Shown: positions 7,598 through 17,559, counted from the stretch's first letter. The stretch: DNA of 64,000 bases from an uncultured Fodinibius sp. (GCA_913056455.1 CAJXMJ010000002.1:725665-789664); one strand, 5' to 3'. Program-made: numbers and translations. The notes: generated by a model from the sequence alone, not told the origin.

Positions 7598-10408
7598 CTA
7601 TAGTTCCTCTTTGAGGTAGTGCCCCGTATGACTCTCTTCAACTTCGACGATTTCTTCAGGCGTACCGGTGGCAACTATTTGTCCCCCGGCAAAACCGCCT
7701 TCAGGTCCAATATCAATAATATGATCGGCACACTTGATCACGTCTAAATTGTGCTCAATGATAATAACAGTATGCCCATTATTAACCAGCTCGTTGAAGG
7801 AATCAAGCAGTTTAGCTATATCTTCGAAGTGAAGTCCGGTTGTGGGTTCATCAAAGAAATAGAGCGTGCTGTCTCCGGCTGACTTGCTAAGAAACTTGGC
7901 TAGCTTCACGCGCTGTGCTTCTCCACCGGAAAGGGTAGGAGCGCTTTGACCGAGTTTGAGGTAGCCGAGCCCTACATCTTCAAGCGTTTGCAGTTTGTTG
8001 GTGATCCGTTCCTCATCCACAAAAAACTCAATGGCTTCTGAGACCGACATATTTAGAATGTCGTGAATGTTTTTGCCGCGATATTTAACTTGTAGCACAT
8101 CTTTGCGATATCGCTTGCCACCGCATTCCTCGCAGGTTAACTCAATATCGGCCATGAACTGCATCTCAATTTTCTGGATGCCTTCGCCCTGGCAGGCTTC
8201 GCAACGTCCGCCGGGCACGTTAAAGGAAAAATGTCCCGGTTCGTAGCCCATAATTTTTGATTGACGTGTATTGGCAAAAAGGTCACGAATGCCGTCAAAT
8301 GCTTTGGTATAGGTGGCGGGGTTGGAACGCGATGACCTGCCAATGGGGGACTGGTCAACCATTTCAACTGAGTCAATATAGTTTGTCCCGGTAACTTTAC
8401 GATGGTGACCGATTTTATCGTTGTATGTGCCCATCTGGTTTTGAATAGCCGCATACAGCGTATCGTGAACCAGGGTGGACTTACCGGACCCGCTTACTCC
8501 GGTCACACAGATAAGTTTTTCGAGAGGGAACTCAACGTCGAGACTTTTGAGGTTGTTTTCCATTGCTCCCTCAAGTTTGATCGTTTTTCCGCTCCCCTTT
8601 CTACGTTTTTCGGGTACGGGAATTTCTTTTCGCCCACTGATATATTTACCGGTGAGGGTGTTGGCTTCTAATAGGTTATCATACGAACCGCTGTAGACAA
8701 CCTCTCCGCCGTGTATGCCTGCAAAAGGACCAATATCTATGATATTATCGGCCGCTTTTATCATCTCAGGATCGTGTTCTACAACGAGTACCGTATTGCC
8801 GATATCACGGAGTGATTTTAAAATGTTTATTAAGCGATCATTGTCCCGCGGGTGCAATCCGATAGTAGGTTCATCCAGCACATAAAGGCTTCCAATCAGC
8901 GAGCTGCCCAGCGAATTTGCAAGGCTGATGCGCTGAGCCTCACCACCGCTTAATGTTTTGGCTAATCGATTTAATGTAAGATAACTGAGTCCAACTTCAT
9001 CAAGATATTTGAGTCGTTTACGAATTTCAAAGAGGACCTGTTCGGCCACTTCCTTTTCAAACTCCGTAAGCTCCAGGTTTTCGAAGAAATCCCGGGCGTG
9101 GCCAATCGTCATTTCGGCAACCTGGCCAATGTGTTTATCGTTTACTTTCACATATAACGCATCTTTTCGCACCCGATAGCCTTTACAGTTGGGGCATCGA
9201 CTGTATCCGCGATAGCGCGAATAGAATACGCGCATATGCACTTTGTACGATTGGCTTTTGACGTCCTCAAAAAACGGACGAATACCAATATATTCGTCTT
9301 TACCTTCCCATATAATTTCTTTGACTTCATCATCAAGTTCTTGGTAAGGAGTATCAATAGGCAGGCTGTATCGTGCTGAAACTTTGATGAGGTCGCGAAG
9401 ATGGCGACTGAACTTTTCACCGCTATAGGGAGCAATAGCTCCGTTACGGATCGTTTCTTCGGGATCGGGAATAACCAGGTTCTCATCGATGCCCGAAACT
9501 TTACCAAACCCTTCACATTTATCACAGGCTCCAAACGGATTGTTAAACGAAAACATCTGTGGTTTGGGCTCAGTGAACTCCATACCGTCACGTTCAAACC
9601 GCTCACTGAAATTCAGCTCTTTACCATCGCGAATTTTAACTGAGCAGCGCCCACTGCCTTCCTGAAAAGCTGTTTCCAGGGATCCTGCGATCCGTGTTCG
9701 TGTATCCTCATCATCTTTTAAGATCAAGCGATCTACCAGAACCCGATAGAACTCTGCATTGATATCATCCGGGTCTACATCATCCGTTGTAAGATCTAAA
9801 ATGCTTTCGTCGTCGATATGGAGCAGTCGGGGGTAGCCTTTCTCTTTTAACACCCTTAGCTCGTCTTCAAGCCCCTTTTCTTCATGCTCAGGGATAGAAA
9901 ACAGCACATAAAATTTAGTTGCTTCGTCAAACTGGTTATGCAGTTCTTCAATGGCTGTTTTGGTACTGTCTTTATGAACCTCTTTTCCGGATTTTGGAGA
10001 TATGGTACGACCAATACGTGCATAAAGCAGCCGCATATAATCGTAAATCTCGGTAGTGGTACCGACCGTAGAACGCGGATTCGAAGAAGTGGTTTTCTGC
10101 TGAATAGCCATGGCCGGAGAAATACCCTGCATGAAATCAACATCGGGCTTGTCCATGCGTTCCAAAAATTGCCGCGCGTAACTGGAAAGGCTCTCTACAT
10201 AGCGGCGCTGTCCCTCGGCGTAGATAGTATCAAAAGCCAGGCTCGATTTCCCCGAACCGCTGACGCCGGTAACCACCGTCATCTCGTTCCGTGGAATTTC
10301 TACATCAATATCTTTGAGGTTATGAACGCGAGCCCCTTTGACAATAATAGGGCGATCTTCGTCGGTTTGTGATTGGTCTTTATCGGAGATCGTTTCGGTC
10401 TGAGACAT
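7598..10408 (-). CDS. uvrA: Excinuclease ABC subunit A
   Basis: DNA damage recognition ATPase of nucleotide excision repair, 936 residues, the family's usual length. It has two ABC modules: the first with Walker A GVSGSGKSS near 48-56, the second with GVSGSGKST near 645, each with an LSGGEAQR signature. Zinc-binding pairs are visible as CDKC and CPNC in the first half and CEAC and CEEC in the second. It loads UvrB onto lesions; uvrB and uvrC are not in the window. Single gene, convergent with the collagen-like gene, followed by a hairpin terminator. No LexA-type box was evident upstream. Confidence 0.98.
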   Translation of the reverse strand: MSQTETISDKDQSQTDEDRPIIVKGARVHNLKDIDVEIPRNEMTVVTGVSGSGKSSLAFDTIYAEGQRRYVESLSSYARQFLERMDKPDVDFMQGISPAMAIQQKTTSSNPRSTVGTTTEIYDYMRLLYARIGRTISPKSGKEVHKDSTKTAIEELHNQFDEATKFYVLFSIPEHEEKGLEDELRVLKEKGYPRLLHIDDESILDLTTDDVDPDDINAEFYRVLVDRLILKDDEDTRTRIAGSLETAFQEGSGRCSVKIRDGKELNFSERFERDGMEFTEPKPQMFSFNNPFGACDKCEGFGKVSGIDENLVIPDPEETIRNGAIAPYSGEKFSRHLRDLIKVSARYSLPIDTPYQELDDEVKEIIWEGKDEYIGIRPFFEDVKSQSYKVHMRVFYSRYRGYSRCPNCKGYRVRKDALYVKVNDKHIGQVAEMTIGHARDFFENLELTEFEKEVAEQVLFEIRKRLKYLDEVGLSYLTLNRLAKTLSGGEAQRISLANSLGSSLIGSLYVLDEPTIGLHPRDNDRLINILKSLRDIGNTVLVVEHDPEMIKAADNIIDIGPFAGIHGGEVVYSGSYDNLLEANTLTGKYISGRKEIPVPEKRRKGSGKTIKLEGAMENNLKSLDVEFPLEKLICVTGVSGSGKSTLVHDTLYAAIQNQMGTYNDKIGHHRKVTGTNYIDSVEMVDQSPIGRSSRSNPATYTKAFDGIRDLFANTRQSKIMGYEPGHFSFNVPGGRCEACQGEGIQKIEMQFMADIELTCEECGGKRYRKDVLQVKYRGKNIHDILNMSVSEAIEFFVDEERITNKLQTLEDVGLGYLKLGQSAPTLSGGEAQRVKLAKFLSKSAGDSTLYFFDEPTTGLHFEDIAKLLDSFNELVNNGHTVIIIEHNLDVIKCADHIIDIGPEGGFAGGQIVATGTPEEIVEVEESHTGHYLKEEL

Positions 10409-10526
10409 TCAGTTATTTTTGCGTTTTTATAAACGGGTAAAGGTACGAATTTTATGACAAAAAGTGAGGTTTTATTCCATAGGAGACAATCATTCAAAAC
10501 ATACCTGATTATAAATACGTTCGTTT

Positions 10527-11189
10527 ATGATGACTCGAACAAATGATACAAAAGAGGATCCGCCATCAGTTTCAGGACTTTTCATATTGGAAGGGATAGT
10601 CCTTTTTATAGGCTTGCCATTGCTGGAGTTTTTGGGATTTAATCCACTCCCTAAACTGGTGTTGCTTGTTTTGGTTGCATTGTATTGCGGTTATATGCTT
10701 TGGCGGGATGCTACATTTGGTAAAGGAATGTTTCGAAGGTCTGATGTTAATCAGATCAGCAAGACGATACTACTACGTCTGCTGATTATCGCACCAGGAT
10801 TATTAGGGTTAGTGTGGTTTTTACATCCTGAACAACTGTTTGCTTTTCCAAGAGAGCAGCCTTGGATATGGATGCTCGTGATGGTGTTATATCCGATTGT
10901 TTCGGCATTGCCTCAGGAGTTTATCTATCGCACGTTTTTCTTCCATCGATATAAAGGTGTGTTCTATTTCAAGAACAGTGATGTTCTATTGAGCGCATTG
11001 GTATTTTCTTTTCTGCACATGATATATGGGAACTGGATAGCAATTGGACTCAGTTTTGGCGGCGGTATATTATTCGGACTCACTTATAAACGAACTCAAT
11101 CCCTATTTTGGGTTACGGCGGAGCATGTTTTATACGGATGGTTGGTTTTTACGCTGGGCCTGGGAAGATATTTTTATGGCGGATTTTAA
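10527..11189 (+). CDS. CPBP-family membrane protein (Abi/Rce1-like)
   Basis: Polytopic membrane protein of 220 residues with the CPBP protease core. The glutamate motif reads Q130-E131-F-I-Y-R135, so the first Glu of the usual EExxxR is Gln; the second motif has H164 (FSFLHMIYGN) and a third conserved His at 200 (EHVLYGW). Members include prenyl-protein endopeptidases and bacteriocin-immunity proteins; the Gln variant is seen in some branches and may affect peptidase activity. The gene is divergent from uvrA. No ribosome site is obvious. A second, more canonical CPBP protein is encoded at 15846-16793. Confidence 0.85.
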   Translation: MMTRTNDTKEDPPSVSGLFILEGIVLFIGLPLLEFLGFNPLPKLVLLVLVALYCGYMLWRDATFGKGMFRRSDVNQISKTILLRLLIIAPGLLGLVWFLHPEQLFAFPREQPWIWMLVMVLYPIVSALPQEFIYRTFFFHRYKGVFYFKNSDVLLSALVFSFLHMIYGNWIAIGLSFGGGILFGLTYKRTQSLFWVTAEHVLYGWLVFTLGLGRYFYGGF

Positions 11190-11278
11190 TGATGCGGTAT
11201 CGGCTGTGAAGTTTCTATAGAAGAAAATTATATTCAGTTACTATTATTAAATATGTCAATGCAAAATAATTGTGGAAA

Positions 11279-12721
11279 ATGAGTCTTGATGTATCCCCCC
11301 AACAGTTTAAGTGCTGGATTGATGAAGCCGGCAAACTAGTAGCATCCCACTATCAAGAGCATAGTGAGGCGAAGGTTTTTGCCGGCAAAAGTCCTACCGA
11401 AGTGCAGGAGCTTCTGGGTGAACCTTTGCCGGATGATCCGCAAGATATGGGCTCCCTGCTGGATGAAGTGGGTGAAAAGATATTAAGCACGATTACCAAT
11501 AGCGCCGGTCCGCGTTATTTTGGATACATCACGGGCGGAGGAAATCAGGTGGCGGTGTTGGCAGAGATGATCAAGGCATCGCTTAACCAGAATAATTTAA
11601 AGTGGCACTCATCGCCGGTTAGCACTGAGCTGGAGCGACTGGTGATGCGTTGGGTGGCGGAGTTTATTGGCTATCCGACGAGTAGTGCAGGAGTGTTGCT
11701 CAGCGGTGGATCAGTGGCAAATTTTAATTGTTTGGCTGTAGCACGTACTATCAAGGCACCGGTTGATATATCGGATGAGGGGATCTATGGCTCCCAGCCG
11801 ATGACGGTTTATGTTTCGGAGGAAGGGCATTCTAGCTTTGACAAAGCGATGGATATGCTAGGTTTGGGCAAGAAGTATCTGCGCAAGATTCCGGTTGATG
11901 ATAAATTTCGTATTGATCCCAACCAGTTGGAGGAACAAGTTCGGACTGATAAAAATGCGGGACTGCATCCCATTTGTGTTATTGGAGTGGCGGGTACGAC
12001 CAATACAGGTGCCGTAGATAACCTGAATGCCGTAGCCGATATATGTCAGCGCTACGACCTGTGGTATCATGTTGATGCGGCCTATGGAGGACCAGCTGCT
12101 AAAGTTGAGCGGACCAGTGATTTGTTTTCGGGAATTGAGCGGGCCGATTCGGTGGTGGTTAATCCCCACAAATGGCTATATGTCCCTTTCGAAGCGGGCG
12201 GTGCCTTAGTCAAAAATCCGGATCATCTTCGAAAGACGTTCAGCACCATCCCCGATTACTTAAAATCGGACGAGCAAAATAGGGGTCGCACTGATTTGAT
12301 GGAGTACAACCTTCCGCTTACTAAGGAGTTCAAGGCTTTAAAGGTTTGGATGACAATAAAGGCGTTTGGTGCTGCTCGTTTGCGCGAAGAAATAGCTGCT
12401 GATATCAATAAGGCTAGGTATTTGTCGGAGCTCGTAGAGTCGGAGGAAAACCTGGAACTTATGGCCCCGGTTCCACTATCAATTGTTTGTTTTCGATATA
12501 ATCCCGGCGGGATGGCTGGGTCGGCTCTCAATGACTTGAATGATCAAATTATACAAACAATTGAGGCAGATGGACGTGTTTTTCTAACGGGTACCAAAAT
12601 ACATGGAAAAACGGCACTTCGGGTTTGTTTTATAAATCCTCGCACCGAGAAAGAAGATATACAATTACTGCAAAAGGTAGTTTTGGAAATTGGCAGTGAG
12701 TTGATGGAAAAAGGGGTTTAA
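11279..12721 (+). CDS. PLP-dependent amino acid decarboxylase (DDC/GAD family)
   Basis: Group II decarboxylase of 480 residues that removes the alpha-carboxyl of an amino acid. The ATG at 11279 is preferred over an in-frame TTG at 11270. The PLP Schiff-base lysine is K298 in NPHKWL; the cofactor-binding aspartate lies in HVDAAYGG upstream of it, and GTTNTGAVD is also typical. Length and motifs match aromatic-L-amino-acid/2,4-diaminobutyrate-type decarboxylases. The substrate cannot be fixed from sequence by eye. It stands between a CPBP protease and an SPT-like synthase, without sign of an operon. Confidence 0.9.
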   Translation: MSLDVSPQQFKCWIDEAGKLVASHYQEHSEAKVFAGKSPTEVQELLGEPLPDDPQDMGSLLDEVGEKILSTITNSAGPRYFGYITGGGNQVAVLAEMIKASLNQNNLKWHSSPVSTELERLVMRWVAEFIGYPTSSAGVLLSGGSVANFNCLAVARTIKAPVDISDEGIYGSQPMTVYVSEEGHSSFDKAMDMLGLGKKYLRKIPVDDKFRIDPNQLEEQVRTDKNAGLHPICVIGVAGTTNTGAVDNLNAVADICQRYDLWYHVDAAYGGPAAKVERTSDLFSGIERADSVVVNPHKWLYVPFEAGGALVKNPDHLRKTFSTIPDYLKSDEQNRGRTDLMEYNLPLTKEFKALKVWMTIKAFGAARLREEIAADINKARYLSELVESEENLELMAPVPLSIVCFRYNPGGMAGSALNDLNDQIIQTIEADGRVFLTGTKIHGKTALRVCFINPRTEKEDIQLLQKVVLEIGSELMEKGV

Positions 12722-12939
12722 ACGGGGAATAGAAAGAGTAAAAATTTAATATTGATGAGTATATGTTGCCTATAAATACAGTCATATCATCAACTTAGAA
12801 GGCGTTATTACAGGGGGTGTTATTTTTGACATGCGGGTTATTTTCGTTACCTTTTTTAAATGTTTTTACAGCCACTTTTTTTCGTGTTTTAGTAAAAGAA
12901 TCATCTACACATAACCAAACAATTAGTACACATTAGTTT

Positions 12940-14178
12940 ATGGATTTATTTGATAAGCTTGAGTCCAGACCAAGCCCATTAGGGGAATTTACTTCGGATG
13001 GATACGGATATTATACCTACCCCAAACTTGAAGGTCCGCTCGGTCCTGTCATGAAGTTTAATGGTGAGGATGTCATTGTCTGGAGCATTAATGATTATTT
13101 GGGCATTGGAAGTAATGAAGAAGTGAAAGAATATGATGCTCAAATCGCTCAGGATTACAGTTTAAGTAGTCCGATGGGTGCCCGCCTGATGACGGGTAAC
13201 TCCACTGAGCATGAGAAGCTGGAAGAAGAGCTTGCCGACTTTGTTCATAAGGATGATGCTTTTCTACTTAATTATGGTTACCAGGGCATTATGAGCGTTA
13301 TACACGCGCTGGTAGATCGCAACGATGTTCTTATTTATGATGAACTGAGCCATGCTTGCATTGTGGATGGAAAACAGCTGGCTATGGCAGAAAAGTATGT
13401 GTTTAAGCATAATGATATTGATAGTTTTAAGACGCAATTAGAACGTGCCCACCGTAAGAAAAAGGATGATGGAGCAGTTCTGGTGGTAACAGAAGGCGCT
13501 TTTGGTATGACCGGTGATCTGGGCATTTTAAACGAAATGATTGCGCTTAAAGAAGAGTATCCATTCCGTTTGCTTGTTGATGATGCCCATGGAGTAGGAA
13601 CGATGGGCGAAGACGGTTCTGGTACGGGAACACATCTGGGCTGCCATGATGGGATTGATCTCTATTTTGGAACTTTCGCTAAAGCATTTGCCCTGATTGG
13701 TGCTTTTGTTGCTACCGATGAACGTGTTGTAGAATTTCTGAAAGCAAATGTAAGAAGTCAGGTTTTTGCGAAGTCGGTACCGATGCCAATTGTGAAGTCT
13801 GCGCGCAAGCGACTCGAGATGATTCGTAATAATCCACAGTGGAGAGAAAAGTTGTGGGAAAATACGAATATGCTGCGCGGCGGACTCAGGGATATGGGCT
13901 ATAATGTATTGCCTGCCGAATGTCCGGTAACGCCTGTTTTAACAAAAGGAAGTACCGACCTCTGTCAGCTTATCATGCGTAAGATGCGAGAGGAGCACGG
14001 TATTTTTGTAAGCGGTGTGGCATATCCGGTTGTTCCAAAAGGGACGGTGTTAATTCGTTTGATACCGACTGCTGCTCATACCAAAGAGCATATTGAGAAA
14101 ACACTCAATGGTTTTGAGGAAATTAAGGATATGGTATTTGCTGAAGCAAAAAAGCAGAAAAAGAAGATGACTGCTTAA
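12940..14178 (+). CDS. Alpha-oxoamine synthase (serine palmitoyltransferase-like)
   Basis: PLP enzyme of 412 residues that condenses an amino acid with an acyl-CoA. Landmarks are the PLP lysine K248 in FGTFAKAF, cofactor-contacting D214 and H217 in LVDDAHGVG, and stacking H138 in DELSHAC. It resembles the family of SPT, AONS (BioF) and glycine C-acetyltransferase; the absence of biotin genes nearby and the taxonomic context favour SPT or the related cysteate acyltransferase that makes sulfonolipid (capnine) bases. Choice between these is inference. A comB phosphosulfolactate phosphatase gene occurs 30 kb away. A good terminator follows. Confidence 0.85.
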   Translation: MDLFDKLESRPSPLGEFTSDGYGYYTYPKLEGPLGPVMKFNGEDVIVWSINDYLGIGSNEEVKEYDAQIAQDYSLSSPMGARLMTGNSTEHEKLEEELADFVHKDDAFLLNYGYQGIMSVIHALVDRNDVLIYDELSHACIVDGKQLAMAEKYVFKHNDIDSFKTQLERAHRKKKDDGAVLVVTEGAFGMTGDLGILNEMIALKEEYPFRLLVDDAHGVGTMGEDGSGTGTHLGCHDGIDLYFGTFAKAFALIGAFVATDERVVEFLKANVRSQVFAKSVPMPIVKSARKRLEMIRNNPQWREKLWENTNMLRGGLRDMGYNVLPAECPVTPVLTKGSTDLCQLIMRKMREEHGIFVSGVAYPVVPKGTVLIRLIPTAAHTKEHIEKTLNGFEEIKDMVFAEAKKQKKKMTA

Positions 14179-14203
14179 CTTGTTACCAGTATTGATATTT
14201 TTT

Positions 14204-14240
14204 AAAGCCCTGTCCATTAGCCGGTGGGGCTTTTTTATTT
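14204..14240 (+). terminator. Intrinsic terminator after oxoamine synthase
   Basis: AAAGCCC at 14204-14210 pairs with GGGCTTT at 14227-14233, followed by a T-rich run to 14240. Confidence 0.85.
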
Positions 14241-14313
14241 CTTGTTTTTAACATCAATAGCATGATTTATTGGTGGGCATTATGGGCAACGCCGTAATGC
14301 TTCTTGTTCCATT

Positions 14314-14346
14314 ATAAATAAAAAAGGACGAGCCTGAACCCGTCCT
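14314..14346 (-). terminator. Intrinsic terminator of the DEAD-box-like gene
   Basis: On the minus strand AGGACG and CGTCCT (14341-14346 with 14325-14330) enclose a 10-base loop and are followed by six T residues and a further T-rich tail. Confidence 0.85.
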
Positions 14347-14382
14347 CTTTTATAGTATTTAATTTATTATGCTACTTCGATA

Positions 14383-15756
14383 TTAAGAAAAGAGCTTCTT
14401 GATCAGGCCGATAACCCCATCTTTCTGATCTTTGGGAGAATCGCCCTTCTTACCACCGCTGAGCTTATCATAGCTTGGCCGCGGTAATTGAAGTTCATTA
14501 TCCTTTTTCTTTTTGCCTCGTCCATTATTGCTGCCGCGCTTGGATCGGTTATCACGTTTACCACCTCGTGACTTTTTCTTTTTCTTCTTCTGTTTCTTTC
14601 GTTCTTCAAGCTTTTGCTTAACCTTATCAGGGAGCGGCAGTTCTTTGGGCGCTTGTCCCAGACTGTTTTCTAATTCATTTATATCACTGCGATCCTGTTT
14701 GGAAACCAGCGAGACGATCCTTGAAGCAGTCCCCGAGCCGACTAAATTAGCGCGGTAGCGATACTCATTGGGATCGTTGGGTACGTCATAGTTGATTACT
14801 TGTGTAACTCGATCTAACCCAAGTTCAGCGGCTGGGATATCGGCAACCAAGAGGTATTGTACGTCACCGTTACTAAAGTTAGCAAATCGCTGCGATTGCT
14901 TTTCATCTGAAAGCTTGCCGTGCAGACTTGTAGCTTTCATGTCATTTTTGCGCAGCGTTCTATAGAGACGATCTGTTCCACGTTTTGAGGCTGTGAAAAT
15001 AACGCAGTTATCATGAGGCGTATCCTCAAGATGGGCCATCAAGGTCGTTATTTTCATGCGATTAGGCACATAGATGTACCCTTGTGAAAGATTTTGGTCA
15101 ACTTTGGGAGGTTCTGTCAACATACCCGGTGTTTCATCAAAGCCGATCGCAATGGGATCTTCAGTATGCTGTTTTGTAAGCTCTTTGACATCATCATTAA
15201 CCTCATTAGAATAGACGAGGGTCTGATAATCGCTGAGTACACGTTTTAAAATGTTCTGGATTTTGTCCTGTAGGTTCAGAGCCACCATTTCGTCAGCGGC
15301 ATCAATAACTACTAATCCAACGTGTCGGAATATAAATCTCAGATCTTGGCAGACATCCAGCAAAGGACCGGGATTGCCCACAATAACTTCCACTTCACTT
15401 TGAATAGCCTCTTTTTGTTCTTCGAGGTCCGTATCCATATCGATGGAAGCGCACTCAATTTGAGCGTGATACCCCATGGCCCAAACCAATTCGTCAATTT
15501 GTTGAGATTCCTCGGGATTGGGTGTTAGTACTAGTACCGAGGTACCGTCTTTATCTTCTCTTTTGTTAACTTGCTCAAGTGCAGGTATAACAAATGAAGC
15601 AATTTTGCTGCTTCCTGGTTCGGCTTTTATAAGTGCATCATTGCCTTCCAGTACAGCTGGGATTACTTTTTCTTGTAATTCAGTAAGCTCAGTATAATTA
15701 ATGTCTTGAAGCCCGCTCATTATATTGGGGCTCAACGTCATTTCTTCAAACTTCAA
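14383..15756 (-). CDS. DEAD-box RNA helicase-like protein with degenerate motifs
   Basis: 457 residues with the fold of a DEAD-box helicase: two RecA-like domains (about 1-200 and 220-370) and a strongly basic, Lys/Gly/Arg-rich tail (about 380-430). The Q motif Gln28 is present, but catalytic motifs are altered: motif I is A45-E-P-G-S-S-K-I52 instead of AxTGxGKT, motif II is D152-A-A-D instead of DEAD, motif III retains only Ser183, and motif VI is Y334-R-A-N-L-V-G-S instead of HRxGRxGR. The reading frame is otherwise intact and has its own terminator, so it is a kept gene. I infer an RNA-binding pseudo-helicase; a highly diverged active enzyme is less likely. Confidence 0.8.
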   Translation of the reverse strand: MKFEEMTLSPNIMSGLQDINYTELTELQEKVIPAVLEGNDALIKAEPGSSKIASFVIPALEQVNKREDKDGTSVLVLTPNPEESQQIDELVWAMGYHAQIECASIDMDTDLEEQKEAIQSEVEVIVGNPGPLLDVCQDLRFIFRHVGLVVIDAADEMVALNLQDKIQNILKRVLSDYQTLVYSNEVNDDVKELTKQHTEDPIAIGFDETPGMLTEPPKVDQNLSQGYIYVPNRMKITTLMAHLEDTPHDNCVIFTASKRGTDRLYRTLRKNDMKATSLHGKLSDEKQSQRFANFSNGDVQYLLVADIPAAELGLDRVTQVINYDVPNDPNEYRYRANLVGSGTASRIVSLVSKQDRSDINELENSLGQAPKELPLPDKVKQKLEERKKQKKKKKKSRGGKRDNRSKRGSNNGRGKKKKDNELQLPRPSYDKLSGGKKGDSPKDQKDGVIGLIKKLFS

Positions 15757-15845
15757 CGTTCTAACCTTTCATTTTATTAATGTTTGTTCTTCATGCATTC
15801 GCTTCAAAACCAAGCGATGCGTATCAATAGCAGAATATACAAAAC

Positions 15846-16793
15846 TTATGCCGTTTGCTCATCTGATTTCGTTGTTTCTTGATAGCCTTTTTTAAACAGC
15901 GGATCAACATAAAGTTCGTGACGGCTCTTCTTTATGTAAACGAGTGATCCCCCTAACATTATTGCCATTCCCATCAATCCAAGAATACCCGCTTCGGGCC
16001 CAAAAGAACCGCCGGTAAAAAAATCAGCCCCGGATTGCTGAATCTGGAGCATAGAAAATTCGATATTTTTACCGCTCACGGGAAAGCCGAGAATACCAGC
16101 CATTACAAAATTCCAGCTAAAATGAAGACCGACAGATAAGCCCAAACTACCGGTTAGAACGTATGGGATAGCCAAGACAATACCGGCTAAAATAATATTG
16201 AACGTAGAGATAAACGAGGCGTTGGGATTAAAAAAGTGCATGAAGCCAAAGAGAGAAGAAGTGAGTATAATTGCTGTAACAAGGGCGCCATTTAGTCCCA
16301 CACCGGGGTACTTTGATCCCTCGGTGAGATTGAGAAGTTGGTAGCCCCGCGAAAGCAACTCTTCATGAAAGCCCACCATAAGCATAGCCCCAAAGAAGCT
16401 GATAATGCCCGTAAGAAAAGGGGTCTCCAATTCTGCTTGCCAACCATATTCAATGATAGTGATCCAGCCCAGCAACCATTGAATAAGAAATATAGAGCTT
16501 ATGGAAACAGTTGCAATCAGGCATCCCGTAAAAAAGTCTTTCATCCATTCTTTGTTGAAGTTAATCCCGTAATTAAAGAAAGAGCGTTTATCCAACAATC
16601 TTGCTGCAAGCCAGACACTTAGGATGATTCCCACAAATTGAGGAATGGTAGTATATATCATTAGCGGATCATCCAACATTTGTTGCACGCCCAGAATGCC
16701 AAAACCGACGAACAGAAACATGAAAATGAATTGGATTAACAGTCGCCATCCGGCTCTGAGGCGCTTTTCGTTCTCATTAATAAAGATGTTCAT
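15846..16793 (-). CDS. CPBP-family intramembrane metalloprotease
   Basis: Membrane protein of 315 residues with about eight hydrophobic segments. The full CPBP set is visible: E144-E145-L-L-S-R149-G, the second motif with H186 and N189 (FGFMHFFNPN) and the third with H224 and N228 (HFSWNFV). These residues form the metal-dependent active site of Rce1/Abi-type proteases. Substrate unknown. The gene lies 89 bases upstream of the DEAD-box-like gene on the same strand but no coupling is evident. Confidence 0.9.
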   Translation of the reverse strand: MNIFINENEKRLRAGWRLLIQFIFMFLFVGFGILGVQQMLDDPLMIYTTIPQFVGIILSVWLAARLLDKRSFFNYGINFNKEWMKDFFTGCLIATVSISSIFLIQWLLGWITIIEYGWQAELETPFLTGIISFFGAMLMVGFHEELLSRGYQLLNLTEGSKYPGVGLNGALVTAIILTSSLFGFMHFFNPNASFISTFNIILAGIVLAIPYVLTGSLGLSVGLHFSWNFVMAGILGFPVSGKNIEFSMLQIQQSGADFFTGGSFGPEAGILGLMGMAIMLGGSLVYIKKSRHELYVDPLFKKGYQETTKSDEQTA

Positions 16794-16884
16794 AGAGAAA
16801 AAGAAACATTAGCAGTTTAAATTCGGTTACCTTAGTATAAAGGCAACATAATCTACGTGAAAAGCTAAAGGAAGTCATACATTT

Positions 16885-17559
16885 ATGAGTGATCGTTTTG
16901 TTTTAGAGGCATCCAAAGAGGAAGTCGAAGAACTATTTGGTATATCAACGGCACGAGATGATTTTTTTAAGCCGAATTATAATATAACGCCAGGCTCGCT
17001 TATCCCGGTGATATATAAAGAGGATGGAGAACGAAAAGTCTATAATTTTCGCTGGGGATTGATTCCGCCTGACGCTGAAGAAGAGATTGAGGGTAATGAC
17101 AATTTTGTTGTTCCGGCTGAAGAACTTGAAGAGGATGAATGGCTTACGGAATGCATAGAGCGGTGCCGTTGTCTAATTCCTGCTAACGGATTTTACAAGT
17201 GGAAGTTTAGCGAAAAGAAAAGCACACCTTTTTATATTCGGTTGCTCTCTAATGAGCTGACAGCCATAGCCGGGATATATTCTGTTTGGGAATCCTCGGC
17301 AGGGCGTGATGTGTATTCCTGCGCAATGCTTACGACGGAGGCCAATACGCTCATTCAGCCGGTTGATGATCGGATGCCTATTTTTGTGCATCCTGATGAC
17401 TATGAGCAATGGTTGGGAGAGGGTGAATTAAGTGAATCAGAGTTGGAGGAAGTTATGAATGGCTACGCCATGACCGAATTGACGGTCAATCGTGTGTCTG
17501 AAGATGTTAATGATCCCGAAAATAACAGTCCTGAGCTTATTCAGCCGATTCCGAAATAG
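16885..17559 (+). CDS. SRAP (YedK/HMCES) domain protein lacking catalytic residues
   Basis: 224 residues matching the SOS-response-associated peptidase family, whose members crosslink to abasic sites in single-stranded DNA through Cys2. Conserved landmarks are NYNITPG at 31-37, FRWGLIP at 55-61, RCLIPANGFYKW at 95-106 and RMPIFV. However, the N-terminus is Met-Ser-Asp instead of Met-Cys-Gly, the catalytic Glu of GFYEW is K105, and the His of the HDRMP motif is D161. N73 may keep the conserved Asn. The protein should thus be unable to form the thiazolidine crosslink and is probably a DNA-binding pseudoenzyme. AAAGGAAG upstream supports the start. Confidence 0.85.
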   Translation: MSDRFVLEASKEEVEELFGISTARDDFFKPNYNITPGSLIPVIYKEDGERKVYNFRWGLIPPDAEEEIEGNDNFVVPAEELEEDEWLTECIERCRCLIPANGFYKWKFSEKKSTPFYIRLLSNELTAIAGIYSVWESSAGRDVYSCAMLTTEANTLIQPVDDRMPIFVHPDDYEQWLGEGELSESELEEVMNGYAMTELTVNRVSEDVNDPENNSPELIQPIPK

